The position numbers and the translations under genes were made by a program. Below the pieces are notes generated by a model. The model searched no databases and was not told where the DNA came from. It was given only the letters and a program-made list of their open reading frames with translations. Of a stretch of 22,009 nt of DNA, positions 1 to 6,970 are shown piece by piece. Source of the DNA: JBGPLJ01 sp041486385. GTDB lineage: Bacteria; Pseudomonadota; Gammaproteobacteria; Steroidobacterales; Steroidobacteraceae. Where the stretch lies: contig JBGPLJ010000017.1 in the NCBI GenBank assembly GCA_041486385.1, positions 1 through 22,009 on the forward strand, written 5' to 3'. Each line of letters starts with the position of its first letter. The first letter of the stretch is position 1.

Positions 1-536
1 CGATGGAAGGCTATCGCGTCGTCACCATGGACTATGCCGCGGACAAGGCCGATATCTTCGTCTCGGCAACCGGCAACTTCCACGTGATCACGCACGATCA
101 CATGAAGCGCATGAAGGACCAGGCGATCGTGTGCAACATCGGTCACTTCGACAATGAAATCGAAGTCGCGGCGTTGAAGCAGTACACCTGGGAGAACATC
201 AAGCCGCAGGTCGATCACATCATCTTCCCGGACGGCAAGCGGATCATCCTGCTCGCCGAGGGACGCCTCGTGAATCTCGGTTGCGGCACGGGCCACCCGA
301 GCTACGTCATGAGCTCGTCGTTCGCGAACCAGACGATCGCGCAGATCGAGCTTTTCACGAACACCGCGAAGTATCCGATTGGCGTCCACGTATTGCCGAA
401 GCACCTCGATGAGAAGGTGGCGCGCCTGCAGCTGAAGAAGCTCAACGCGCAACTCACCGAGCTCACCGACCGCCAGGCGCGCTACATCGGCGTCAAACTC
501 GAAGGTCCGTACAAGCCGGACCACTACCGCTACTGA
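1..536 (+). CDS. ahcY: Adenosylhomocysteinase, C-terminal part (5' end outside window)
   Basis: Adenosylhomocysteinase hydrolyses S-adenosylhomocysteine to adenosine and homocysteine in the cytosolic activated-methyl cycle, using bound NAD. The first complete codon in frame is at position 3; the reading frame is already open at the left edge, so this is the last 178 or so codons of a protein usually of 430-480 residues. What is visible is the end of the NAD-binding domain (SATGNFHVIT, then CNIGHFDNEI), the segment SSSFANQTIAQIELF, and the diagnostic C-terminus ending YKPDHYRY, whose Lys and Tyr reach into the cofactor site of the neighbouring subunit in the family. The stop is TGA at 534-536. 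The next gene is convergent. Identification is secure; the 5' part cannot be judged. Confidence 0.97.
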   Translation, partial: MEGYRVVTMDYAADKADIFVSATGNFHVITHDHMKRMKDQAIVCNIGHFDNEIEVAALKQYTWENIKPQVDHIIFPDGKRIILLAEGRLVNLGCGTGHPSYVMSSSFANQTIAQIELFTNTAKYPIGVHVLPKHLDEKVARLQLKKLNAQLTELTDRQARYIGVKLEGPYKPDHYRY

Positions 537-564
537 CCCGGGCGAGTGGCCAACTCAAATCAGC

Positions 565-581
565 CGGGGGCTTCGCCCCCG
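565..581. terminator. GC-rich hairpin between convergent ahcY and the feo operon
   Basis: A 7-bp stem (CGGGGGC / GCCCCCG) with a TTC loop lies 29 bases after the ahcY stop and about 60 bases beyond the end of the minus-strand feo operon. It has no clear T-run on either side, so it may be a weak or Rho-assisted terminator, or only an RNA-stabilising hairpin. Its position between convergent genes is the main support. Confidence 0.4.
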
Positions 582-638
582 CGCTTGGCACGCGGAGCGG
601 CGCGTGTTCCGCAACGGCAAGAAGACCTTCGTCCTGCG

Positions 639-899
639 CTAGCGCTCGAGTTTGCGGATGTTGTCCGCGGCGATGCGTGTTTCGCCGCGCGGCTTCGGTG
701 CTGCTGCGTTGGCGCAGCCATCGCAGCCCGCGGCGCTCGTATCCACAAGGGGCATCGGTTTGCCGCGTACGCGCGCCCATTGCCGGCGCATCCAGAATCT
801 CAACTTTCGCGGTCCAAGCCGATAGCAGGCGAATCCGACGCTTGCGATGACCAGCGCGCCAACAATGATCTGATCGAACCACGCGCTCATGCCGTTCAT
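639..899 (-). CDS. Small single-span membrane protein with a CxxC, last gene of the feo operon
   Basis: An 86-residue protein beginning MNGMSAWFDQ. The start was chosen because its ATG overlaps the feoB stop codon (ATGA, 896-899), with GGCGGG just upstream; a slightly longer version from 908 is also open. One membrane segment is evident at about residues 9-27, followed by a very basic stretch (RKLRFWMRRQWARVRGK), a GCDGC motif, and a hydrophilic tail. By size and place it resembles the short proteins that follow feoB in other bacteria: the Cys-rich FeoB-associated membrane proteins and, in Xanthomonas relatives, a family I recall as DUF6587. It has only one Cys pair, fewer than typical FeoB-associated Cys-rich proteins. 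A role in ferrous iron uptake is inferred from translational coupling, not from a known catalytic motif. Confidence 0.75.
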   Translation of the reverse strand: MNGMSAWFDQIIVGALVIASVGFACYRLGPRKLRFWMRRQWARVRGKPMPLVDTSAAGCDGCANAAAPKPRGETRIAADNIRKLER

Positions 900-2770
900 C
901 CCGCCCACGCCAGGGCAATGCGATAGGTCACGAAGGACGCCAGGTAGGCGAGCCCAAAAAGATAGGCCGCCATGATGATCGGATAGCGCCAGGAATTGGT
1001 CTCACGCTTGACGGTGGCGAGCGTCGAGAGGCATTGCGGCGCGAATACGTACCAGGCAAGGAGCGACAGCGCTGTCGGCAACGTCCAGGAAGCGGCGATC
1101 AGCGGCGTAAGCGCCGAGGCAACGTCCGCCTTGGCGGCAGACAACGCGTACACGGTGCCGAGCGCGCCAACGGCAACTTCGCGGGCCGCAAGTCCCGGCA
1201 CGAGCGCAATCGAAATCTGCCAGTTGAAACCAATCGGGCCGAACACGACTGCGAGCGCCGAACCGATCTTGCCGGCGATGCTGTACGTAATCGCGGGTTC
1301 GGTAGCGCCCAGCGGCGGCGCCGGAAAAGTGCTGAGAAACCACAGCACCACCATGAGCGAGAGAATAATTGTTCCGACTCGCGTCAGGAAAATCTGCACG
1401 CGCTGCCAGAGGCCAATCGCGAGGCTGCGCAGATTCGGCGCGTGGTAAGCGGGCAGCTCAAGCGTGAGCGGGTTGCCGCGGCCGCGCTTGGGGAACTTCA
1501 TGACGAAGGCAACCAGCATCGCTGAGACAACGGCAAAGACATACAGGCCGAATAGCACGAGTCCCTGCAGCTGCAATCCGCCCCAGACCTGGCGGTGCGG
1601 AATGAAGGCGCCGATGATCAGCGCGTATACGGGCAGCCGCGCCGAACAGGTCATGAGCGGCGCGATCATGATGGTCGTGAGCCGGTCGCGCGGATCGCGG
1701 ATCGTGCGCGTCGCCATGATTCCAGGTATGGCGCACGCAAAGCTCGAGAGCAACGGTATGAACGAACGGCCGGAGAGGCCGACGCCGCCCATCATGCGGT
1801 CGAGCATGAAGGCAGCTCGCGGCAGATAGCCCGTGTCTTCGAGCAGCAGAATGAAGAAGAACAGAATGATGATCTGCGGGAGAAAGACGATGACGCTGCC
1901 GAGACCCGCCAGCACGCCGTCGACCAGGAGGCTGCGCAGCTGGCTTTCCGGCAGCGCGTGCGTCAGCCAGGTGCCGACCGTCGTCACGCCGGCATTGATC
2001 GCAAGCATCGGTGTCTGCGCCCAGGCGAAAACGGCCTGAAACATCAGGAACAAAGTTGCCGCCAGCAGGACAGGCCCTATGATCGGGTGCAATACGATGC
2101 GGTCGATCTTGAGCGTCGACTCCGGAACGCCGACACCATCCGCTCCGACTGCCCGCAGAATTTTCCGAACTTCGGCGTGGTCCTGCTCGATGTCTGCGGT
2201 CTCTGGTGGAACGCTGTGCTGCCAGCTCACTGCGGTGGTGGCCGCAACGCCGTCGAGCATGCGGACGAGATCGCGCGCGCCGCCCGAACGCGTCGCAACC
2301 GTTTCTACCACGGTGACGCCGAGCTCATGCGAAAGCCGCGCAACATCGATCGTGAGTCCGCGCTTGCGCGCGAGATCCACCATGTTAAGCGCGAGTACCA
2401 GTGGGCAGCCGAGGCGCTTCAAGGCCAGCGTCAGGCGCAGGCCCTGCCGCAGATTGTTCGCATCGCAAACGGCAACGACGAAATCCGGGCGATCCTGCAC
2501 GTGCGCGGCTCCGAAGAGCGTGTCGCAAGTGATCTGCTCGTCGGGCGTACGCGGCTCGAGGCTATAAGCGCCCGGCAGATCGAGCAGCCGCACGCGCCGG
2601 CCGGAGGGCGTGAAAAAACTGCCTTCCTTGCGTTCGACCGTTACACCGGCGTAGTTCGCGACTTTTTGCCGGCTGCCTGTGAGCAGATTGAAGAGGGCGG
2701 TCTTGCCGCAGTTCGGATTGCCAACGAGTGCGATGAGCGGAGTGGTGACGCTCGCAGCATGCGCGTTCAC
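896..2770 (-). CDS. feoB: Ferrous iron transport protein B (FeoB)
   Basis: FeoB is the inner-membrane GTP-hydrolysing Fe(II) importer. The N-terminal G domain shows G1 (GNPNCGKT, residues 17-24), the G2 Thr in GVTVERKEG, G3 (DLPGAY) and G4 (NMVD). It is followed by a linker and a long C-terminal membrane part containing the two repeated gate regions (for example FLPQIIILFFFILLLEDTGYLPRAAF and RDPRDRLTTIMIAPLMTCSARLPVY). I place the start at the GTG at 2768-2770, giving 624 residues. It overlaps the feoA stop (GTGA) and has GGAG five bases upstream. The longer GTG start at 2797 lies inside feoA and adds nine residues of no evident use. The length fits the compact proteobacterial FeoB type, shorter than the E. 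coli protein. It sits between feoA and a small membrane protein, with both junctions overlapping, so all three are probably translated from one mRNA. Confidence 0.96.
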   Translation of the reverse strand: MNAHAASVTTPLIALVGNPNCGKTALFNLLTGSRQKVANYAGVTVERKEGSFFTPSGRRVRLLDLPGAYSLEPRTPDEQITCDTLFGAAHVQDRPDFVVAVCDANNLRQGLRLTLALKRLGCPLVLALNMVDLARKRGLTIDVARLSHELGVTVVETVATRSGGARDLVRMLDGVAATTAVSWQHSVPPETADIEQDHAEVRKILRAVGADGVGVPESTLKIDRIVLHPIIGPVLLAATLFLMFQAVFAWAQTPMLAINAGVTTVGTWLTHALPESQLRSLLVDGVLAGLGSVIVFLPQIIILFFFILLLEDTGYLPRAAFMLDRMMGGVGLSGRSFIPLLSSFACAIPGIMATRTIRDPRDRLTTIMIAPLMTCSARLPVYALIIGAFIPHRQVWGGLQLQGLVLFGLYVFAVVSAMLVAFVMKFPKRGRGNPLTLELPAYHAPNLRSLAIGLWQRVQIFLTRVGTIILSLMVVLWFLSTFPAPPLGATEPAITYSIAGKIGSALAVVFGPIGFNWQISIALVPGLAAREVAVGALGTVYALSAAKADVASALTPLIAASWTLPTALSLLAWYVFAPQCLSTLATVKRETNSWRYPIIMAAYLFGLAYLASFVTYRIALAWAG

Positions 2771-3063
2771 GCGGGCTCCGGCAAAACTCGAATGCACTCG
2801 GCTTCGATGCGACGCAGCCCGAACAGGCTGTTGCCAATCGCAACGGCGATCGGATTACGTCCGAGCGGCGAATGCGCGACTACCTTCACGAATTCACCCG
2901 GCAGAAATCCGATCGCAGCAAGGCGCCGGCGCTCACCCGCATCTTCAGCAAGAACAGGAGTATCGATGCCAACGACGCGCGCAGGCCTGCCGATCGGCAG
3001 GTCGATCAAACGTACCGAATCGGTCTCGTGGCCGTTGGGCCTGCGGGTCTTAGCATCACTCAT
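2767..3063 (-). CDS. feoA: Ferrous iron transport protein A (FeoA)
   Basis: FeoA is a small cytosolic SH3-like protein needed for FeoB-dependent Fe(II) uptake. The 98-residue product has the family core: a start of the domain at RLIDLPIGRPARVVGI, the turn GERRRLAAIGFLPGEFVKVV, and PLGRNPIAVAIGNSLFGLRRIEAECIRV. About 16 residues before the domain look like a disordered extension. The ATG at 3063 has no convincing ribosome site, and no better in-frame start was seen near the domain. The stop overlaps the preferred feoB start by four bases, which implies translational coupling. A Fur-box-like sequence lies directly upstream (3075-3093). Confidence 0.92.
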   Translation of the reverse strand: MSDAKTRRPNGHETDSVRLIDLPIGRPARVVGIDTPVLAEDAGERRRLAAIGFLPGEFVKVVAHSPLGRNPIAVAIGNSLFGLRRIEAECIRVLPEPA

Positions 3064-3074
3064 GGTTACTAAGG

Positions 3075-3093
3075 CTAAATGAGATTGATTCGC
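3075..3093. promoter_or_regulatory. Possible Fur box upstream of feoA
   Basis: The plus-strand stretch AATGAGATTGATTCGC (3078-3093) matches 11 of the last 16 positions of the classical Fur box and is closer to the AATGAGAATGATTCTC form common in pseudomonads (14 of 16). The left 3 bases of the 19-mer do not match. It lies 12-30 bases before the feoA ATG, a plausible site for iron repression of feoAB, although I did not find a clear -35/-10 pair. The call is based on by-eye matching only. Confidence 0.4.
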
Positions 3094-3186
3094 GTTTCCA
3101 CGGTTTCCGTCACGTTGCGATTCGCGCCGGGGCTTATACCAGCTAATGCTTATAAATCAGATAGTTGGAACCGCCTCGATTGGCCG

Positions 3187-3648
3187 CTAACGGACGGGCA
3201 ACGCGAACGACTTCTGTACCGTGCGCAAAGCGAAGCTCGAATGCACCCGAATGACGCTTGGCAGGCGCGTCAGATGCTGGCTGTGGATGCGCTCGAAGTC
3301 CGCTGTATCGGCCACCACAACGCGCACGAGATAGTCGTATTCACCGGTCATCAGGTAACACTCCATCACTTCGGGAATGCGCCGCACAGCCTGTTCGAAC
3401 GCTTGCAGATCCTTCTGATCCTGGCGATCGAGTGTGATGTTCACGAAGACATTGACGGGAAACCCCGCTTTTTCCTGATTGACGAGCGCGCTGTAGCCCG
3501 AGATCAAACCGCTCTGTTCGAGCGAGCGCACCCGGCGCAGGCAGGCCGACTCGGAAAGGTGCACTTTCTCCGCGAGCGCGGCGTTCGTGATACGCGCGTT
3601 GCGTTGCAGGGTTTCAAGGATCAAGCGGTCAGCGCGGTCGCGTGCCAT
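3187..3648 (-). CDS. Lrp/AsnC family transcriptional regulator, likely controls ald
   Basis: A 153-residue feast/famine regulator starting MARDRADRLILETLQ. The N-terminal winged helix-turn-helix covers about residues 4-60 (recognition region VHLSESACLRRVRSLEQSGLI). The C-terminal RAM/AsnC effector domain covers about 65-150 and includes VMECYLMTGEYDYLVRVVVAD. The ATG at 3648 is preferred because the protein then begins at the normal distance from the helix-turn-helix and GGTGGA lies seven bases upstream. The frame stays open far upstream, but that extension overlaps ald and is an artefact. It is transcribed away from the alanine dehydrogenase gene, the usual arrangement for a local regulator sensing an amino acid, here probably alanine. 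A perfect inverted repeat covers its start codon. It is not expected to be the global Lrp. Confidence 0.92.
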   Translation of the reverse strand: MARDRADRLILETLQRNARITNAALAEKVHLSESACLRRVRSLEQSGLISGYSALVNQEKAGFPVNVFVNITLDRQDQKDLQAFEQAVRRIPEVMECYLMTGEYDYLVRVVVADTADFERIHSQHLTRLPSVIRVHSSFALRTVQKSFALPVR

Positions 3649-3693
3649 GGCAGAATCCACCGGATAATCACAAGAATGTGCTGGATTCTGCCA
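3648..3693. promoter_or_regulatory. Perfect 12-bp inverted repeat, candidate Lrp-type operator of lrp/ald
   Basis: TGGCAGAATCCA (3648-3659) and its exact reverse complement TGGATTCTGCCA (3682-3693) are separated by 22 bases, so the arm centres are 34 bp apart, close to three helical turns. The element lies in the divergent region between the Lrp/AsnC gene and ald and touches the first base of the regulator's ATG. In the regulator's mRNA the same arms could fold into a 12-bp hairpin that buries its ribosome site. The repeat is seen directly; the operator role is inferred from position. Confidence 0.6.
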
Positions 3694-3789
3694 CTTATGG
3701 GCTGGAAGCGCGCAAGATTCGCAAGACAGCGCAGCCTTGGCGTCGGCACAATGCGCGGCTATTGCAACCCCCGTTGTGAGGTTTCTTCC

Positions 3790-4899
3790 ATGCGCATCGG
3801 TGTCCCGAAGGAAATCAAGATTCACGAATACCGCGTTGGCCTCGTTCCCGCCGGAGTGCGCGAACTCGTATCTGCCGGTCACGAAGTGATGATTGAAACG
3901 AACGCTGGTACCGGCATCGGGGTGACCGATCTGCAGTATCAGGCCGCCGGTGCCAGGATCGCTGCGCGAGCCGCTGAGATTTTTGCCTGGGCGGACATGA
4001 TCGTCAAAGTGAAGGAGCCGCAGCTTGCCGAATGCAAAGCGCTTCGCAGGGGACAAATACTTTTTACGTACCTGCATCTCGCCGCGGACCCCGAACAGGC
4101 GCGAGCCCTGATAACGAGCGGCGCAACAGCGATCGCCTACGAGACTGTCACAGCTGTCGACGGCTCGTTGCCGCTCCTGACGCCAATGAGCGAAGTTGCG
4201 GGCCGCATGTCGGTGCAGGTTGGCGCGACCTGTCTGCAGAAGGCCAATGGTGGATTTGGTGTCCTTCTGGGCGGTGTGCCCGGTGTTTCGCCTGCGAAAG
4301 TTGTCGTATTGGGCGGCGGAGTCGCCGGCACGAATGCAGTGGAAATGGCAGTCGGTCTGCGCGCCGACGTGACTGTCGTTGACCGCTCGGTCAAGCGACT
4401 GCGGGAGCTTTCCTCAATCTTCGGCAATCATTTGAAGACCGCGTACTCCACTGCGGAGACGGTGGAGAATCTCGTGACGGATGCCGATGTTGTCGTAGGT
4501 GCCGTGCTGATCGCCGGCGCGGCCGCGCCGAAGCTCGTCACGCGTGCGATGGTGAAGAAGATGAAGGCGGGCGCTGTGATGGTCGACATTTCAATCGATC
4601 AGGGCGGGTGTTTTGAAACCAGCCGCCCGACGACGCATGCGGAACCGACCTATGTGGTTGACGGCGTCATTCACTACTGCGTGACGAACATGCCGGGTGC
4701 GGTGCCGCGTACCTCCACATTCGCCCTGACCAATGCGACCTTGCCCTATGTGCGGTCGTTGGCGGATCACGGCTGGCAGAAGGCGCTGGCACGGGATGTG
4801 GGGCTTGCCCGGGGCCTCAATGTGCACGATGGATCCATTACGCACGAAGCGGTCGCGAGAGATCTCGGTCTCACGTTTCAGGCGTATCGCGCGGCCTAG
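3790..4899 (+). CDS. ald: Alanine dehydrogenase (NAD-dependent)
   Basis: Catalyses reversible oxidative deamination of L-alanine to pyruvate and ammonium with NAD+, in the cytosol. The 369-residue product starts MRIGVPKEIKIHEYRVGLVP and is the usual family length. The substrate-binding and catalytic residues are in register: Arg15, Lys75 (in IVKVKEP), His96 (in FTYLHLA) and Asp270 (in MVDISIDQGG). The Rossmann NAD site is VVVLGGGVAGTNAVEMA at about 171-187, ending in the ribose-binding acid VTVVDRS. The ATG at 3790 is preceded by GAGG eight bases away; the open frame extends far upstream but that part has no family similarity. It is divergent from an Lrp/AsnC regulator and likely induced by alanine. 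It could also recycle alanine made by the omega-aminotransferase encoded at 18976-20301. Confidence 0.96.
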   Translation: MRIGVPKEIKIHEYRVGLVPAGVRELVSAGHEVMIETNAGTGIGVTDLQYQAAGARIAARAAEIFAWADMIVKVKEPQLAECKALRRGQILFTYLHLAADPEQARALITSGATAIAYETVTAVDGSLPLLTPMSEVAGRMSVQVGATCLQKANGGFGVLLGGVPGVSPAKVVVLGGGVAGTNAVEMAVGLRADVTVVDRSVKRLRELSSIFGNHLKTAYSTAETVENLVTDADVVVGAVLIAGAAAPKLVTRAMVKKMKAGAVMVDISIDQGGCFETSRPTTHAEPTYVVDGVIHYCVTNMPGAVPRTSTFALTNATLPYVRSLADHGWQKALARDVGLARGLNVHDGSITHEAVARDLGLTFQAYRAA

Positions 4900-4913
4900 A
4901 CGAAGCGGGGCTT

Positions 4914-5453
4914 TCAGCTCGCGCAAGCGAGACTCGCAAGCGCGAGCAGCGCTCCAAGCGTCGCGCCGGCGGCAACATCGCTCGGGTAGTGCAGCCCGAG
5001 GACGATGCGCGAGAGAGCGATGAGCGCTGCGAAAGGAATCAGCAGCAGCGCGAGTTCGGGAAAATAGTGCGTCGCGAGGACGGTGAATGCCACCGCGTGC
5101 AGCGTATGTCCGGACGGAAAGCTATAGCGATCGAGCGGGCGCGATGCGCAATGCACAGCTGAGTGCGCGACGTACGGCCGCTCGCGCACCAGCCTCCGCT
5201 TCAACCACTTGTAGCTGAGTACCCCCAGCGCGCCCGTGATCAGCATCTGCAGGGCTGCAATCCAGCCGTCGACGCCGTACATTGCAGGCAGCATCAACAT
5301 GAGCGCGTACCAGAAGACGCCGTCGCCGAGGCGGCTCACGCTCGAGAACAGATTGCGGACGCTGCGATTGCGGGCCCATCGATTGATGCGCAGGCACCAA
5401 TCGAGCTCCGCCGCGTCGCAGCGTCTCAACAATGCGGTGGCGAACTGCTGCAT
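4914..5453 (-). CDS. PAP2-type membrane phosphatase
   Basis: A 179-residue integral membrane protein of the PAP2/type 2 phosphatidic acid phosphatase superfamily. All three signature motifs are present: KX6RP at Lys85-Pro93, PSGH at 113-116, and SRX5HX3D at Ser148-His155-Asp159, so it should be an active acid phosphatase with its site at the outer face of the inner membrane. Four to six hydrophobic segments are visible (about 46-60, 64-80, 118-128, 132-150, 158-177). Start: ATG at 5453 with GAGAGG seven bases upstream; a TTG one codon earlier is less likely. Likely substrates are lipid phosphates such as phosphatidate, phosphatidylglycerophosphate or undecaprenyl diphosphate, which the sequence cannot distinguish. 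It lies downstream of a glycosyltransferase on the same strand, 157 bases away, which suggests lipid or envelope metabolism. Confidence 0.9.
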   Translation of the reverse strand: MQQFATALLRRCDAAELDWCLRINRWARNRSVRNLFSSVSRLGDGVFWYALMLMLPAMYGVDGWIAALQMLITGALGVLSYKWLKRRLVRERPYVAHSAVHCASRPLDRYSFPSGHTLHAVAFTVLATHYFPELALLLIPFAALIALSRIVLGLHYPSDVAAGATLGALLALASLACAS

Positions 5454-5610
5454 CAACTCACCTCTCGATCCTGAAGCGTCCCCCCTGGAGGTCCAGTAGG
5501 GTCCTCTGCCGAGGTTCGGGGTGTACTGTGCGGTTCGAATGCGACAGGCGCGTTACAAAGGAGCGGCTTATTGTCTGATTCCCGCGAATTGCAGAATTCT
5601 GTGGAATGCT

Positions 5611-6822
5611 TCACGAACCGACCGCGCCTCGTACAGCGGCGGGCAGAAATTGGCTGCCGGCGCCACGCCGGCGCGCCGCGACCAACTCCTGGTAGTGAGC
5701 AGACAAGCGCTCCGCCATGGCTCGCGATGACCAGCCGCGAGCGTGTTCTCGCGCAGCGTCCGACATCTGCGCGCGCAGCGCACGATCGCCGATGACTTGC
5801 GCTATCGCCGCGGCAAAGGCTTCCGCGTCGAGCGGCAGGATGCGCGCCCCGCGATCTGCGACCAGTACATCGCGAGTTCCCATCTCCGCATTGGAGACGA
5901 CGGGTGTCCCTTGGGCCATTGCCTCGAGCAGTACGAGACCCTGGGTTTCAGTGCGCGATGAGAAAGCGAAGACGTCACCAGCCGCGTAGCAGTCGGGCAG
6001 ACCATAGCTGCGTTCGAGGTAGCCAACGAACTGCACTGAGTCCGCAACGCCGAAACGCTGCGCGAGGTCCTTCAAGTGCATGAGGGCCGGCCCTTCTCCG
6101 GCAATTACCATGAGCACGTTGGGAACCGCGCGCTTGAGCGGCTGCAACATGCGGATCAGAAAATCGATGTTCTTCTCGTGCGCGGCGCGCCCGACGTGCA
6201 GGACGATCGGACGCTCGGCTGCGATACCGTAAGCGGCGCGGAAGCGACGGCCATCGCCTGGTGTGTAGCAGCCGTCGCCGAGGCCAGTCGGCAGCACTGC
6301 GATGCGACCCTGGGCGCCGTACGTACGCAATGCATCGAGCATGGCGCTCGAGGGTGAGATCACCAGATCGGCCGCCGCGCATTGCCCAACTGTCACTTTG
6401 CGCGCGAGCGCCGCGAGCCAGCGCTTCGGCAGGAACGGCACGTAGTGCTCGAAATAGTGCTCGAAGTACGTGTGATAGGTTGTGACCACCGGCACGTTGA
6501 GCGCGCGGGCGATTTCAATGCCCGCGTAGTGCGCGACAAACGGCGTGTGAATGTGAACGAGCTCAGGTTGCCGGCGCGCGATCTCAGGAATCATGCGTCG
6601 AATCGCACGCCGCCGCATGAGGCGGTCTTCCGGGTCGCGCGGCACAGCGCGGCCTGCGATGCGCAGTATGCCGGCGTCGTCGTCGTCGTCATTGCCGTAT
6701 TGGGGAGCGAGCAGCGTAACCTCATTCCCGAGCGCGCGCAGGTCGTTGCGGAAGGTCTGGATGGAGGTCGAAACGCCATTGATGCGCGGGAAATAGACGT
6801 CGGTAATCATCAGAATCCGCAT
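5611..6822 (-). CDS. Family 4 glycosyltransferase (GT-B fold)
   Basis: A 403-residue soluble or membrane-associated GT4 glycosyltransferase. The N-terminal domain starts MRILMITDVYFPRINGVSTS, with the glycine loop typical of acceptor-side Rossmann folds, and contains HIHTPFVAHYAG and TYHTYFEHYFEHYVPFLP, segments I associate with lipid-directed enzymes of the mannosyl- or glucosyl-diacylglycerol type. The C-terminal donor domain has VLHVGRAAHEKNIDFLI, VIAGEGP and the EX7E motif in SRTETQGLVLLEAMAQG. Start: ATG at 6822 with GAGG six bases upstream. An Asp run of five is encoded by repeated triplets at 6676-6690. It is divergent from the MaoC gene and upstream of a PAP2 phosphatase on the same strand. 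Sugar and acceptor are unknown; glycolipid synthesis is a reasonable guess. Confidence 0.88.
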   Translation of the reverse strand: MRILMITDVYFPRINGVSTSIQTFRNDLRALGNEVTLLAPQYGNDDDDDAGILRIAGRAVPRDPEDRLMRRRAIRRMIPEIARRQPELVHIHTPFVAHYAGIEIARALNVPVVTTYHTYFEHYFEHYVPFLPKRWLAALARKVTVGQCAAADLVISPSSAMLDALRTYGAQGRIAVLPTGLGDGCYTPGDGRRFRAAYGIAAERPIVLHVGRAAHEKNIDFLIRMLQPLKRAVPNVLMVIAGEGPALMHLKDLAQRFGVADSVQFVGYLERSYGLPDCYAAGDVFAFSSRTETQGLVLLEAMAQGTPVVSNAEMGTRDVLVADRGARILPLDAEAFAAAIAQVIGDRALRAQMSDAAREHARGWSSRAMAERLSAHYQELVAARRRGAGSQFLPAAVRGAVGS

Positions 6823-6884
6823 GTCTTGCCTCGACGTGGAGTGGCGGCAGCGCGGGTGGCGCGCGCCAACCCTAAAGGCAGTTC

Positions 6885-6915
6885 ATGACAGATTTGTGAT
6901 GCGCTCCGTTATAAT
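6885..6915 (+). promoter_or_regulatory. Sigma-70-like promoter for the MaoC gene
   Basis: A perfect -10 hexamer TATAAT lies at 6910-6915 and an ATGACA (-35, 5 of 6) at 6885-6890, with a slightly long 19-bp spacer. Transcription would start near 6921, about 50 bases before the ATG at 6971. This supports that start over the upstream in-frame codons, one of which (6899) lies between the two promoter hexamers. Confidence 0.55.
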
Positions 6916-6970
6916 TTCCAGCGTCCTGCGCCCGACAACCCCCGCAACCGTGTTCTGTTCCTTCACCAGC

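Noticed and set aside
541..642. Plus-strand frame ending RNGKKTFVLR before a stop at 640-642
   Set aside because: Too short, no start with ribosome site, and it overlaps the hairpin and the end of the small feo-linked gene.
1595..3082. A 495-codon plus-strand open frame opposite feoA and feoB
   Set aside because: Composition rich in Arg, Glu and Ala is the usual shadow of a GC-rich gene; feoA and feoB are unmistakable on the other strand.
3079..3789. Open frame of 237 codons continuous with ald on its 5' side
   Set aside because: It is antisense to the Lrp/AsnC gene, has no family similarity, and ald has a proper ATG with ribosome site at 3790.
5528..5546. GGTTCGAATG, resembling a tRNA T-loop
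   Set aside because: Flanking bases do not pair into a T-stem, and no acceptor stem, anticodon arm or CCA was found.
6443..6466. 12-base tandem repeat in the glycosyltransferase gene giving a doubled YFEH unit
   Set aside because: Related enzymes have a similar aromatic/His-rich stretch here, so it is probably ordinary protein sequence, not a recent expansion.
6676..6690. Five GTC triplets (Asp run) as a possible phase-variable repeat
   Set aside because: A trinucleotide repeat keeps the frame when it changes length, and five units are too few to suggest instability.
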